Below, piece by piece: positions 1 to 10,867 of a stretch of 64,000 nt of DNA. Numbering within the stretch: position 1 is the stretch's first letter; each line of letters starts with the position of its first letter. The DNA is from Pegoplata infirma (taxonomy: Eukaryota; Arthropoda; Insecta; Diptera; Anthomyiidae), in the NCBI GenBank assembly GCA_963921195.1, contig OY992538.1, positions 6,596,330 through 6,660,329 of the forward strand. The letters are read 5' to 3'. The notes below the pieces were generated by a model, which was not told the DNA's origin, made no database searches, and worked only from the letters and a program-made list of their open reading frames with translations. A program made the translations under genes and the position numbers.

Positions 1-110
1 TAGGAAAAACACCCTCCAAAATTCAAAAATGAAAATATCTTTTTTTTATTACAATCTTGTAATAATTTATAACAATTTTGTACAGTCCAAAATAACACAG
101 CGCACCAGTG
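1..110. other. AT-rich edge of window, no gene
   Basis: No coding signal is visible. A TAA followed by CACAGCGCACC near position 92 resembles the ends of the CAC-type elements annotated further on, so this may be the tail of such an element broken by the next insertion. Confidence 0.4.
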
Positions 111-946
111 AAAACAAGCAGAAAAGTTAAATTCGACTTGGCCGAATCTATGAATACCCTCCACAATGCCATTTTTAAGTGATAGTAAATTTTCAAACGT
201 GAAAAAAAATAACATTATTGATTAGAAATATTTTATTTTGTGTAAAAAAACTTTTTTTTCACAATTTTTGAAAAAAAAAAAAAATAATTTAACAATTTTT
301 TTTGAGTGTAAAATTTTTTTCGAGTTTACTTTTTTTTTTTGTTTTGGTATAAAAATATTTTTGAGTGACAAAAATACGTTGCAAAATATTTTTGTGAATT
401 ACTAATGTTTTTAAAACAGGTTTAACGGGTTTTCAACACGTGAATTTAAGGTGAAGCTAATCTGAAATTCACGGTTTTGCTAATTACTTTTGAACCACTG
501 GACCGATTTGGCTGAAATTCAATACGAACTAGGCTGGTGGAACGACAAATATAAATGCCCAGCCTCAGCATCCTCAGAATCGCCTTTCGAAAGTTATAGT
601 GTTTTTTGTCTCGTAAATTCACGGAAAACCCTTGCCGAAATTCAGTCTTTTGCTCATAACTTTCGAACCACTAGACCGATTTCGCTGGATTGCAACACCA
701 ACCTGACCACATAAATGCCCAACATATATGCCAAACTTCAGGAGCTTCCGTAAAGTCTTTCAAAAGTTAGCGTGTTTTCAACAGACAGACAGACGGACAG
801 ACGGACGGACATCGCAGATCGTCTTAAAATCGATCGAGGATCATGAATATATATACTTTATGGGGTCCTAGACCAATATTTCGAGGTGTTACAAACGGAA
901 TGACAAACTTATATATACCCTCTATCACTAGAGTGGAGGGTTTAAA
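111..946 (+). mobile_element. DINE-1/mini-me-like element, copy 1
   Basis: This copy starts with AAAACAAG...AGAAAAGTTAAATTCG and ends with a GTGGAGGGT motif that is the inverted partner of TACCCTCCAC near its start. It holds the (GTCY)n-type microsatellite (cagacagacagacggac, from about 783) and a conserved core with ATCGATCGAGGATCATGAAT, then GGGGTCCTAGACC. That architecture matches the dipteran mini-me/DINE-1 elements, which are now regarded as Helentron-associated. No protein is encoded: the short ORF over the core recurs in other copies only because the DNA is repeated. Confidence 0.75.
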
Positions 947-1346
947 AACACAAGAACTTGACTACATAGGTTCGATTCTACTACCAAAAGGTTATAAAAC
1001 TCTGTACTCGGATTGTCCAGTTTGGTGATCAATTCCTTTTTATGAAATTCGGAAAAGCAGTGGGAACCTCAATATATAGTGTCATCAGTTGTTGCCCAGC
1101 AGATTAATCTGACTTGGTGCTTTCGCTTAACTATATTTAACAAAAATGTGGCTAATGATATTGGGAATTCGGGATCCTTTTTTTAAAAAAGGGTAAAAAG
1201 TGTACACTTTCTACTTTTTATATATTCTGAATTAATGGTACTAGAAACTTGATATTTTAAATCTAGGATCATCCAGAAAAAAACAGTTTTTGGATAATTT
1301 AATTCTAAGGGGATAAAAAAAGGGGAAATTGTTCTTATTATAATTA
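947..1346. other. repeat-derived spacer, no gene
   Basis: From about 1130 the sequence resembles stretches near 31900-32450 and 51230-51500 (recurring GGAATTTC, CCAAAGTACAC and ...AAGGGGATAAAAA phrases). This indicates a dispersed repeat of unknown class. Nothing coding is seen. Confidence 0.5.
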
Positions 1347-2035
1347 CACAGCGCAACAACAAAAATCGGAATGGGATAAAACCAAGAGCAAATGAAAGTT
1401 GAAATATTCCATAACAAAACCCTCAAGGCTTTTTTTAGTTCAGCGCTATCTTTTTTTTTACACGCATTTAAATTTGGTGAACTTTTTTTGTAAATATAAT
1501 TAAAAAGTGATACAAAATCGATCTTTCCGAATCGGAATGGGATAAAACCACAAGCAAACGAAGGTTAACATTATATAACAAAAAACATTAAAGGCTTTTT
1601 TAGTTCAGCGCTATATTCTTTTTTTACACGCATTTAAAACTTGTGATTTCAAAACATTTAAGGTTTTTGTGTACTTAACATGTTCTACTTTAGGGCCCCT
1701 GGTGGTGCCCTTTTTGGGCATGTGGGTTCCAACTTCCAAACATAAGCTCGAAATTACGCTAGCTGTAGCCGGTATGAATTTCACTGCAATCGGTCCAGTA
1801 CCTACTTACTTAATATCCAAATTATTAAAAATAAACCACTGTGCACCGTTTATTGTATGATTGTTATTTAAAGGCAATTACAAAATTAATCATACGCCAC
1901 TTATAGAGTTTTCAATCAATTATTGTTATTAATATAATAAAAGTTCACTAACTTCTGTTATGGAATATGTCAACTTTCATTTGCTTTTGGTTTCATTCCA
2001 TTCCGAATTGAAAAGTTCGATTTTATATCACTGTG
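1347..2035. mobile_element. Chapaev3-like non-autonomous element (GGAATGGGAT family), copy 1
   Basis: The ends read CACAGCGCAAC and ...ATCACTGTG inside a 3-bp TTA duplication at 1344-1346 and 2036-2038. Subterminal inverted motifs include CGGAATGGGATAAAACC on the left and GGTTTCATTCCATTCCG on the right. The left subterminal block is repeated in tandem (about 1347-1500 and 1505-1640). TWA duplications with CAC ends are what I recall for Chapaev3; PIF/Harbinger also makes 3-bp TWA duplications, so the superfamily is tentative. No transposase is present. Confidence 0.65.
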
Positions 2036-2433
2036 TTATTTACCTTAAAACACCAGAATGTCAAAATTTGACATGTTGGTTCCTTCAGCAGAAATAACCT
2101 CCAGATGAAGTACATACATATGAATTTTTTAATTTAAGCGTAAAAAGGAGTACCAAAATTGGTAAAAGTGGTGTAAAATGTTACTTTTAAAATAAAGACT
2201 TGAGATTTTTTTCTTTAACGTATATTATAGGAAAAGGTATAAAACTTACATAAAACGAAAGGAGATGGAACTGGGAACGAATTTGAATTTAACGGGAAAC
2301 GAAATGGAATAGAGTAGAGAACGATATGGAATTATACCTTTTTCTCAAATTGTTTATACTCAATTTTTTTACTCAATATTTTTTCTCTCTATATTTTTTT
2401 CGCTCAAACTTATTTTTATTCAAATTTCTTTTT
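2036..2433. other. AT-rich spacer with a dispersed repeat, no gene
   Basis: A phrase around 2250-2330 (ACGAAATGGAATAGA) recurs near 51570-51620, and in inverted form near 31640-31690. It is therefore part of a dispersed repeat that tends to abut DINE copies. Confidence 0.4.
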
Positions 2434-3118
2434 ATACCCTCCTTTCTATTGATAGATGGTATATATAAGTTTGTCATTCCGTTTGTAACACCTCGAAATA
2501 TTGGTCTAGGACCCCATAAAGTCCCATAAAGTACATATATTCATGATCCTTGATCGATTTTAAGACGATATAGCGATGTCCGTCCGTCAGTCTGTCTGTT
2601 GAAAACACGCTAACTTTTGAAATACTTTACGGAGGCTCCTTAAGTTTGGCATATATGTTGGTCATTTACCTGGTTAAGTTGGTATTGCAATCCACCAAAA
2701 GTGGTCCAGTGGTTCAAAAGTTATAAACAAAAGAGGCAAGGGTTTTTCGCGAATTTGCAAGATAAAAAACACGATAACTTTCGAAACACAATTTCGTGGG
2801 TTCTGAGGCTTCGCATATATATTTTTCGCTCCCGAGGCCTGGTTCGTATTGAATTTCAGCCAATTCGGTCCATTGGTTCAAAAGTTATTAGTTAAACCGT
2901 GAATTTGAGATTGATTTCACCTTAAATTCAAGTGTTGAAAAAACCGAGCTTTAAAAAAACACGCTTTAAAAACATTGGTAAGCCACAAAATTACTTAACA
3001 AAGTGTTTTTGTCACTTGGAAATATTTTTACACTAAAAAAAATTTACACTCCAAAAAAATTTTACACTCCAAAAAAATTAGTAATTTTTATTTTTTTTTT
3101 TTTACAAAAAAAAAGTTT

Positions 3119-4241
3119 CCCAGCAAAAACATGGTAATGAGCTATGAAAAGTAATCATTACCAGGTACATTATTTATAATGAGTACCCATTACCATTACC
3201 ATTATTTTAAGCCCAAAAGTAACTACTTCTCAGTGATATGTCATAAAAGCACCTCTGAGTAATAAAATCTTCTTGCACTGGCAGTTTTTAACCTTTATAA
3301 TTCAATTAATTTAAAAAGTACTTAAAAATTTAATAAAAATTACGCAATTTTTAAGTTTTAGTAAAAACAAGTTAAATTTTAAAAGTTTTAATTAACTAAT
3401 TATTTTAATTCTTATTGGTAATGGGTTTTTACTCCTTATTAGTAATCCGAGTCAGTAACTACTTATTTATCTCCATACTCTTCACTACTTATTTTTGTCT
3501 TACGCCCTTGTTAAAATAACACTGTGCAACACCCAAAATCGGAATGGGATGAAACCAAAAGCAAATGAAAGATGACATATTCCATAACAAACCCCTCAAG
3601 GCTTTTTTCCAGTTCAGAGCTAGATTTTTTTTTACACGCATTTAAAGTTAGTGCACTTTTATTATAATTATATTAATAATTGCTTGAAAATTGTATTAGT
3701 GGCGAATGATTAATATTGTAATTGCCTTTAAATAACAATCATACGCAACGGTGTCCAGTGTTTTATGTTAATAATTGCCTTTAAATAACAATCATACGCA
3801 ACGGTGTTTTGTGGTTTATTTGAATAATTTGGCTATTCAGTAAATAGGTACTGGACCGATTGCAGCAAAATTCATACCAGTCATAGCTGAAGTAATTTTC
3901 AGCTTAAGTTTGGAAACTGGACCCTACATGTTCAATAAGGGCACAACCAGGGGCCTTTAAAGTAGGATATGTTTAGTACACACAAACTTTAAATGCTTTA
4001 AAATCACCAACTTTAAATGGGTGTAAAATAAAATCTAGCTCTGACCTAAAAAAAAGGCCTTGTGGGTTCTGTTATGGAAAACGTCAGCTTTCATTTGCTT
4101 TTGGTTTCATCCCATTCCGATTCCGAAAGTTCGATTTTGTATCACTGTGTAATTAGTGTTTCATTCGATAAGTAACTACTACTTATTAACATCTGTTTCG
4201 GATTACAAGACCCATTACTAGTAATGCCAAATTTTGCTGGG
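3119..4241. mobile_element. MITE with CCCAGCAAAA termini
   Basis: It starts CCCAGCAAAAAC and ends ...TTTTGCTGGG, flanked by TTT on both sides, inside DINE copy 2. The interior is rich in GTAATGGGTA / CATTACC phrases repeated in both orientations. A younger CAC-type element (3520-4149) lies inside it. No ORF of note. Confidence 0.65.
3520..4149. mobile_element. Chapaev3-like non-autonomous element (GGAATGGGAT family), copy 2
   Basis: The left end is CACTGTGCAACACCC and the right end ...ATCACTGTG, with TAA at 3517-3519 and 4150-4152. Its CGGAATGGGATGAAACC subterminal motif is inverted at the other end. It is the third level of a nest: this element in the CCCAGC MITE in DINE copy 2. Confidence 0.7.
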
Positions 4242-4378
4242 TTTTTACTCAAAATAAAATATTTCTAATCAAATTGTTCTTTTTTTCACGTTAAAAAATT
4301 TACTGTCCTTTAAAAAGGGCATTGTGGAGGGTACTCATAGATTCGTCCAAGTCGAATTTAACTTTTCTACTTGTTTTT

Positions 4379-5365
4379 AATTGAATTTTTTTTCACTTAA
4401 AATATTTCTACTCATTTCAATTAAATAAATCAAATACTCCTTAGAAGGAAAATTTTAGAAATCGGGACTCTTATCCTGATCCTCCTATTATCCGGTATTA
4501 CCGGTAACGAAGTTCCAGTGGGCGTGCTGGTCTAAAATAATACAATTATATATTATTTGTTATCATTTTTGGGACCAAATAAGATCAATTATTTTAATAT
4601 TTTTACTAGGGAAGTTAAATTGTTGAACAAAATAATGATTGACTCATTTATATTTTGTTAATCAAAAGATTTAGGTAATTGAAATTTCTATAAAGTTTTT
4701 TGTGTGCATTCATAAATGTCAAATCATTTATTAATTTCTCCATCATAACTTCTTTTATTTTTCTTGCAACAGTGCTCATCAATCATCAAATTTATAATCT
4801 TTGAAACCAAATTAAAAACTTAATTATTTAAAAACTCTGCCATACACACACACACTCACAGTTATAGACTAAAGCAGTTTTTGCTTAAAAAGAAAAGTAG
4901 GATCTGTTTTCACATATCTACAGAATCTCACACACAGACACGTACATAAGAATTGGCTGTCTGTGTCCTTTTTAAAAATTTAATGAAAATTTTTCTTTTT
5001 TTTTTTTCAAAAAGAAAGAAAAAATAATGTTTATTTAAGTTTAAGCCTTAGGAAAAACAGACAAAACTTTTTTTTTTGTTAAGTTAAGGTTCATTGTTGT
5101 TGTTGTATTTTTGTTGTTTTTGTTTAGGGTTAATATAAGATTTTCATGCAATTTTTATTCAATTTCAATAGAGTAGCTGCTGTTGTTAAAGTAGTATTTT
5201 TTTTTTTGTCTCTGGATTAGTGGTAGTTCTTGCTGTTTTGTCCTAATGTATAGATGTTCGAGGATGAATATACACTTGGACAATTTTGTTGGTAAAATAC
5301 ACTGACAGTTGAAATTGTAAAGGTTGTTCTTGGTGTTTAAGGGTCGGTAATATTAAACAAAAAAA
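4379..5365. other. largely unique AT-rich DNA with microsatellites, no gene
   Basis: It holds short CA runs (about 4845-4860), a TTG-rich run (about 5095-5125) and several poly-T tracts. No TIR pair, ORF or RNA gene could be supported. It may be original host intron or intergenic sequence. Confidence 0.4.
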
Positions 5366-5497
5366 AAACAAGTAGGAAAGTTAAATTCGACCTGGCCGAA
5401 ACCTCCACAATGCTCTTTGTAAATGATAGTAAACTTTTTAACGTGAAAAAAAAATAATAATTTTGATTAGAAATACTTTCTTTTGAAAATAAGTTTT
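5366..5497 (+). mobile_element. DINE-1-like 5' fragment
   Basis: It begins AAAACAAGTAGGAAAGTTAA, followed by the TTGATTAGAAATACTTT block seen near the start of other copies. It breaks off where the oppositely oriented copy begins. Confidence 0.6.
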
Positions 5498-5650
5498 TAT
5501 AACCTCCAACTACAGTATGGGGGTATACTCACTTTGTCATACCGTGTGTAACGCATCAAAAAATATCGGTCTAGGACCCCATAAAGTATTTATATTAGTG
5601 ATCAGCAGGGAAACCAAAAATATGCAGTATCATGTTTTTTCCTAAGGTAT

Positions 5651-5885
5651 AATAATAATTTTTTTTTTTTTTAATAATAGTTTTGATCACACGATCAATT
5701 ATTTTTATTTATTCTTTCTATTTATTTACAACTCATTTTTAATAAATTCAACCTAACCGAGAACTGGTAACAATGACCGTCGTCTCGTTGTAGCGAAAAA
5801 AACCAAGGGTTCTGGTGGGAATCGAACCCACGACCCCCACGTTCAAAGGCAAGCACGCTACCAACTAGCCTACGGGGGCCCCCCA
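5651..5885 (-). mobile_element. tRNA-derived SINE, apparently full length
   Basis: A perfect 13-bp direct repeat, TTTCCTAAGGTAT, lies at 5638-5650 and 5886-5898. Read on the - strand, the insert begins with a tRNA-like head (about 5812-5883): a D-arm/A-box GGCTAGTTGGTAGCG and a perfect B-box GGTTCGATTCC closed by GTGG/CCAC. A roughly 160-nt body follows, then an A-rich tail (A15) ending in ATT repeats next to the duplication. The acceptor stem does not pair, so it is not a working tRNA gene. A T7 run just after the head could stop Pol III early. Confidence 0.85.
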
Positions 5886-6041
5886 TTTCCTAAGGTATAT
5901 ATCCGTTTCAGAAGATTTTTAGAATTCTGGCATCGATTTGTTAGAGCATATTTTTGCATATTTTAGCCTTAAGAGCATAATTTTGCATATTTTATGTTCT
6001 AAGCCATATTTTAGCACAAGAGCATATTTTAGCATAAGAGC

Positions 6042-6796
6042 TAGGGTTTCTATTCGGGAAAAATTTCCCGGGAATTCCCGGGAAATATTTTTCTTAAAAT
6101 CCCGGGATTTTTTCTTTGGGAAATTTCGGGAATTTGTCGCTAATTTTTTAATAAAAATATATTTAATTTCCACATTTTTAACACAATCTTAAACGATTTA
6201 ATAAAAATGGCATTAAAACTTTGAAAGAATTAAAATTTAAAAAAAAAAACTAGTGAGCTTGCATATTATTTAGGCCTAATAATTATTTTTCTTTAATCGA
6301 TTGCGTGACAAAATACAGAATCAAACTAAATTTCACTTCAAATGTTGTTTGCAAATTGGCAAAAGTTTTCTTAATATAAAATTTCAATGATTTGTTCTTT
6401 ACGAAATTTAGTATTTCATATTCAGAACAACAATCTTTATAGTGCTTAAACAAAAATATCCATATTTTAAATAAATATGTAACAAACCTGGCTTTCAGCG
6501 CATTTGATGCAAAATCGTATTTCCGAATTTTTAACAATTTTGCATGGAGTGGAAATACGTCAATGCAAATACTAAAACTATGATAAGGTCCAATATTTCT
6601 AAAACTATTTTACAAAAGAATACATCTAAAATGGTTTTAAATTGAAAAATATGACCATAATTTGTAATACAAAAATTTTTATATGGTAAAGTTCAAAATT
6701 TGTTTTAATTAAAAAATTCCCGGGAATTCCCGGGAATACGATTTTTTTAAAGCGATTTCCCGGGAATTGAAAAAGTCCGAGAATTTAGAAACCCTA
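6042..6796. mobile_element. hAT-type MITE with TTCCCGGGAA subrepeats, copy 1
   Basis: It starts TAGGGTTTCTATTCGGG and ends ...TTTAGAAACCCTA between ATAAGAGC duplications (6034-6041, 6797-6804). Both subterminal regions hold clustered TTCCCGGGAATTCCCGGGAA motifs, GC-rich against an AT-rich centre. Same family as 38081-39363. Confidence 0.85.
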
Positions 6797-7047
6797 ATAA
6801 GAGCATATTTTTAGAGCATTTTTTAAATTTTTAGAGCATTTTCCCGATTTTTAGAGCATTTTTTTAGTTTCTAGAACATTTTTTTTTCATTTTTAGAGCA
6901 TTTTTTCAATTTTTAAGCATTCTTTTCCAAGTTTTTTTATAACAACACTTATTTTTAAAATTTTTTAATTTTTGTTTGATGTTTTTGTTTCTAATTTTGT
7001 TAGTGTATTGAAATGTCTGGTAGCTCTGCTAGAAAAAAAATTCTGAC

Positions 7048-7493
7048 TAGTGCCCCCCCCCCCCATTTCCCGGTTCACGGTATTCCCGGTCTGGAACCGC
7101 TTCTAGATATATTCCCGGGAATACCGGTATTCCCGGTTCTGGTCCTGGTACCGGTTCTCAAATACCATAAAATATTTAAATTCCATTTAATCAGTATCTT
7201 AGAAATATTTAGTTGCGTAAAATTATTTAAAAATCATTTAACTATTTTTTCTTAAATTCATTAAAAAAAATGGAAATTCTGTTTTTCATATCTTTAATAT
7301 GTTTTGTATTTTTTTTTTTTGTGGTGAAAGCGAAGAAAATTTTAATCATTCAAAATTTTACAAAATATAATATACCGGTAGTCCCGGGAATACCGGTAAT
7401 ACCGCCAGGAACGGAACCGGTACCATTTCCCGGTAATACCGAGAACCAAGAATACCGGTATTCCCGGTACTACGGTACTGACTGTAGGCACTA
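7048..7493. mobile_element. hAT-type MITE with ATACCGGTATTCCCGG subrepeats, copy 1
   Basis: It starts TAGTGCCCCCC and ends ...GTAGGCACTA. The flanking octamers ATTCTGAC and GTTCAGAC match at 6 of 8 bases, so the duplication has decayed. Both ends are built of short self-complementary CCGGTA / TTCCCGG units. Same family as 59373-59892. Its translation is a repeat artefact. Confidence 0.75.
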
Positions 7494-8283
7494 GTTCAGA
7501 CGATTGATTCCCTTTTGGCCTATTCTTGCTTCACATCTTTAGATCTGAGTGTGGGGTATATTCAGCAACTTTGTATCTATCTACCCCGCATAACGGTATT
7601 TTTTGGGTCTATTCTCTAATAAATTGTAAAAAACACCGTAAAAACGGGTACATAATTTTTTTTAAGAGCATTTTATTGTTTTTAGAGCATATTTTTCGTT
7701 CTTAAGAGCATTCTTTAAGCGCATAAAATAGAGCATATTTCTGGTGATCAGTGATCGATTCTACGACATTCTAGCGATGTCCGTTCGTCTGTCTGTCCGT
7801 CTGTCTGTCTGTAGTTAAAACGATGTAGTCCAAAATAAAAGAGCTAGTCTCCTGAAATTTGGTACGAATATGTCTTATGTTCCTAGGCCCGTTAAGTTCG
7901 TAAAAGAGCAAAATCAGACCAGGGGGAAAAAAGTTCCCCCTTGAAGAACTAAACCAACCTCTGAAAAATAAAATTTTTTTACAGGATTTTTGTGTTTTGG
8001 TTTAAGAAATGCAACATTTGTATGCTAAAAGAAGTTCAAGGTCCTGCATTTGGACCCACACTCAAAAAAAAGAATTAACTTAAACTTCGGAAAAATTTTC
8101 TCCAAAATAGTTTATAAATTTTCCCACAATTTAGTTAAAATTAACTAAAATTTGGGAAATTTTCCTATTTTTTAGGAAAATATTTTAGTTCATGGACTGT
8201 TAAATAGGCCATAATTTTCCTTAAATGGAATTCCCTTATACGTGGAAGAAATTCTTACCGCCAAAGAAATTTTCCCTAAATAA

Positions 8284-9137
8284 CACCGCTCAACAAATCG
8301 TAGGTTTTTGACTCCGGTTTGAAGTTTGTTACAAAATTTTTAAAGATTTTGACTCGCTGATTTCAAATCTGTGCTCCAAATTTTTCCATCACGTCTAGAA
8401 TTTTAATTATTCGCGGTTGAAAATGCGAAAAAACGCGATTTTTGCATTTTTTGAAAGCCTGCACAGCAGCCACTGGGTGGAATAATAGTAGAATTGAACT
8501 ATGATCTCAAATATATGATCAAAAAAATTTGAAGTTGTTGCACTATTATTGGCCAAACATGCATTTTAAAAAAACACTGTGAAAAAAATTATAAAAAGCA
8601 CCATTTTTAAAAGGCTCTAAAACAAAAACCAGATGATCAATCTTTACTGTGATGAGCTCAAAATTTAGACAAAAGTTCATTCTTTCTTATAGACTTTTAA
8701 ACCCATTAAAGATATCTTTCGGTTTATACGAAAAATAACACAGAAAACTTAAATTTGTAAAATATTTATTTTTTTTAGTTTTTCTTTGAAAAATATCAAA
8801 AAAAACTTTTTTACAAAAATTCTAATTTTAACAGAGTCATTTTAAAACGCAATTGTAACCCAACCAAACGCAATAATTAAAAAAAAAATTGTGTTCTATG
8901 TTGAGACCAAAGACAATTTATACTTTTGCGCTTTATGCCAGATTTGTATTCCACTAAATGGCTGCTGTGCAGGCTTTTAAATAATGCAAAAATCGTAATT
9001 TTTCGCATTTTTAACCGTGAATAACTAAAAATCTGGACGTGATGGAAAAATTTGGAGTACAGATTTGGAATCAGGAGATCAAAGTCTACTAAAATTGATC
9101 ACCAGAATTCAAACCGGAAAATGACTGTTGAGCGGTG
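8284..9137. mobile_element. Chapaev3-like foldback element
   Basis: It starts CACCGCTCAAC and ends ...GTTGAGCGGTG, flanked by TAA at 8281-8283 and 9138-9140. The two halves are long inverted copies: TGCAAAAATCG, ATCACGTC/GACGTGAT and GCCTGCACAGCAGCC mirrored by GGCTGCTGTGCAGGC. The whole is an approximately 0.85-kb hairpin with a divergent centre. No ORF. Confidence 0.75.
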
Positions 9138-9800
9138 TAATTGAAAAAAAATCTTTATTTTGAAGACATATTTCTTAAAACAAAATTTAGTTCAAAAAAT
9201 TCAGTTTTAGGACGTAATTTCCTACCAATTAGTTCATCATATTTATCTTCTTTAATTTGAGGAAGTTTTTTCCACAAGTTTAGTAAATTTTTCATAACTT
9301 GAAATTGTTTTGTTGATTTATTTTTTTTTTTCATGCTTGCTTGTAGTTCACATTTTGTTTATTATTTGTAGCACATGAATACAAAAGGTTTGATCTTGTA
9401 TAACAAGTAATAAATTTAATACTTACATTTTTTTTCTACACATGTATGTGTTAGAAAAAAAATAATATTTTAATCACAACAAAGACCTTGGTTTGGCGTG
9501 TTTTCCCATAGTCTGGGAACAAACGTCAAATACAAAGTTTTTGTTGTAATTTAACTAAAAAAACTAATGAAATTTATTACATGTCTTTAAGAAACAAACG
9601 TTTCTTTATATTTCTAATAAAATATGTACCCAATGAGAATTATGAGTGTATTTACATGCTATTCTATAAATAAACCATTATAAAATTAAATAATTTTTAG
9701 GAAAAATTTCCTTATCAGAAATGTTTTTTTTAACCAAAAAAAATGGGAATTTTTTTCCCATTTTCTAGTTCAAATTTGTCCTTCTTTTAAAGAAAAATAT

Positions 9801-10308
9801 TAGTGTCCGACCGAATACACCTTTTTTGGCCGAAGCCGAAGCCGAATATTCGGCCAAATTTTCACTATTCGGCCAAACCGAAGCCGAAGCCGAATATTAA
9901 AAAAAAAAAATATTTATGTAGTAAAAACAAGAAAAAAATAAAAGTCGACTCGGCGGGATACTCAAATGCATGAGAATGCTGTCCAGAATGATTTTATTTT
10001 AAGCTAAAAAATTTTTTGTACATTTTTGTAAAAAATATATTTTAGAATGTAAATTTTTTTTCGATCGGAATTTTTTTTTGAATGTAAAAAATGTTTTTAG
10101 TTGCAAAAACACTTATTAAAATGTTTTTGTGGCTTACTAATGTGATTCAAAGTTAGTTTAGTATGTTTTTCAACACGTGAGCACAAATATTATACAATTA
10201 TTCGGTATTCGGCCTATTCGGCCAAAATTGTGGCCGAAGCCGAATAGTGGCCGAATAGTGCTTTTTGGCCGAAGCCGAGGCCGAAGCCGAATATTCGGTC
10301 GGACACTA
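9801..10308. mobile_element. hAT-type MITE (GGCCGAAGCCGAA family), copy 1
   Basis: It starts TAGTGTCCGACCGAAT and ends ...ATTCGGTCGGACACTA between AAAAATAT duplications (9793-9800, 10309-10316). Both ends are tandem GCCGAA units. The middle (about 9925-10186) is a truncated DINE start (AAAACAAG... to CAACACGTGA). Family member: 42735-43124. Confidence 0.85.
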
Positions 10309-10419
10309 AAAAATATTGACTAAAAAGTAGGAATACATGGCAATGGAGCTAAATCATTATCAATTTTCCTTGGATTTAGTTAGTTTTCCCATTTTTTAGT
10401 TAGTTTTTTTTTTTGAGTG

Positions 10420-10721
10420 CAGAGAATTAGAAAATGTCGTTGCTTCGCCCTTTTGTGGGCGTGGATTAAAAAAAAATTGTTTTCATAGTGATAAACTTGT
10501 ATTTCTGTAGTGCAAAAAGCATAAGAATGAATTTTTAAGCATATATTTCGTGAGGAAATTTGCCCTCCCCCACAGTGGAGGGTATAAACAATACTATCTC
10601 TGTCTAATGTCTTCTGGTTTCTGGACTATTTTACTATGTGGCTTAACCTTCTAACGCATATGACCGGTTATAACTGTCCTTGTAGATTTGGTTGTAACAA
10701 TTAATCGGCATCATTTATAAA
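10420..10721. other. repeat-derived spacer, no gene
   Basis: It includes a DINE-type terminus (CACAGTGGAGGGTATAAAC near 10570-10592) and nothing coding. It may be the far end of the DINE copy at 5498, separated from it by the 8059-10419 insertion. Confidence 0.4.
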
Positions 10722-10867
10722 CAAGAGAGTGGTCGATTTCGAAAGCTAACATTGCATAGATTTATATTATGCTCTTCTTTTATTTATAAATTTGCAAAAA
10801 ATTAATTTGAAAACAAAAGAAAGTTAGCTTTTTTGCAATGTTAGCTTTCAAATCGACCACTCTCTTG
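10722..10867. mobile_element. small hairpin MITE
   Basis: The two ends are inverted for about 38 bp: CAAGAGAGTGGTCGATTT and AAATCGACCACTCTCTTG, continuing into AGCTAACATTGCA / TGCAATGTTAGCT. The loop is about 70 bp. No target duplication could be fixed. Confidence 0.65.

Larger units (their letters stand above)
2434..4378 (-). mobile_element. DINE-1/mini-me-like element, copy 2, interrupted
   Basis: This is the reverse-strand counterpart of copy 1. It starts TATACCCTCC, carries the GTCY microsatellite at about 2579-2600 and ends with ACTTTTCTACTTGTTTTT. It is split by a TIR element at 3119-4241. Copies 1 and 2 lie in inverted orientation around 1.5 kb. Confidence 0.75.
5606..7743. mobile_element. 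hAT-type non-autonomous element hosting three later insertions
   Basis: The 8-bp duplication GTGATCAG flanks it at 5598-5605 and 7744-7751. The left end is CAGGGAAACCAAAAATATGC; the right end, read inward, is CAGAAATATGCTC. Its own body is mostly degenerate AGAGCATATTTT minisatellite (about 5938-6040, 6797-6930, 7655-7740). It carries a SINE (5651-5885) and two other hAT elements (6042-6796, 7048-7493). There is no transposase. Confidence 0.8.
5498..8060 (-). mobile_element. DINE-1-like element, split by a hAT insertion
   Basis: The reverse-strand terminus (AACCTCCAACTACAG...) runs to 5605 and resumes at 7744 with GTGATCAGTGATCGATTC, the GTCY microsatellite (about 7786-7815) and the GTTCCCCC block. 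The missing middle is the hAT element at 5606-7743. The same subfamily recurs at 35715. Confidence 0.65.
8059..10419. mobile_element. TIR element with CACTCAAAAAAA ends, interrupted twice
   Basis: CACTCAAAAAAAAG at the left is mirrored by TTTTTTTGAGTG at 10419. Both subterminal zones carry TTAGTTAATTTT- and TTTTCCC-type motifs. Inside lie a CAC-type foldback (8284-9137) and a hAT MITE (9801-10308). No clear target duplication was found, so the boundaries are less certain than for neighbours. Confidence 0.5.

Noticed and set aside
1669..1860. 63-codon ORF with GPLVVPFLGMWV
   Set aside because: The same DNA recurs inside other copies of the GGAATGGGAT element with the frame broken.
5812..5883. 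Functional tRNA gene on the - strand
   Set aside because: The T-arm is good but the acceptor stem does not pair, and the 13-bp duplication plus A-tail show a SINE.
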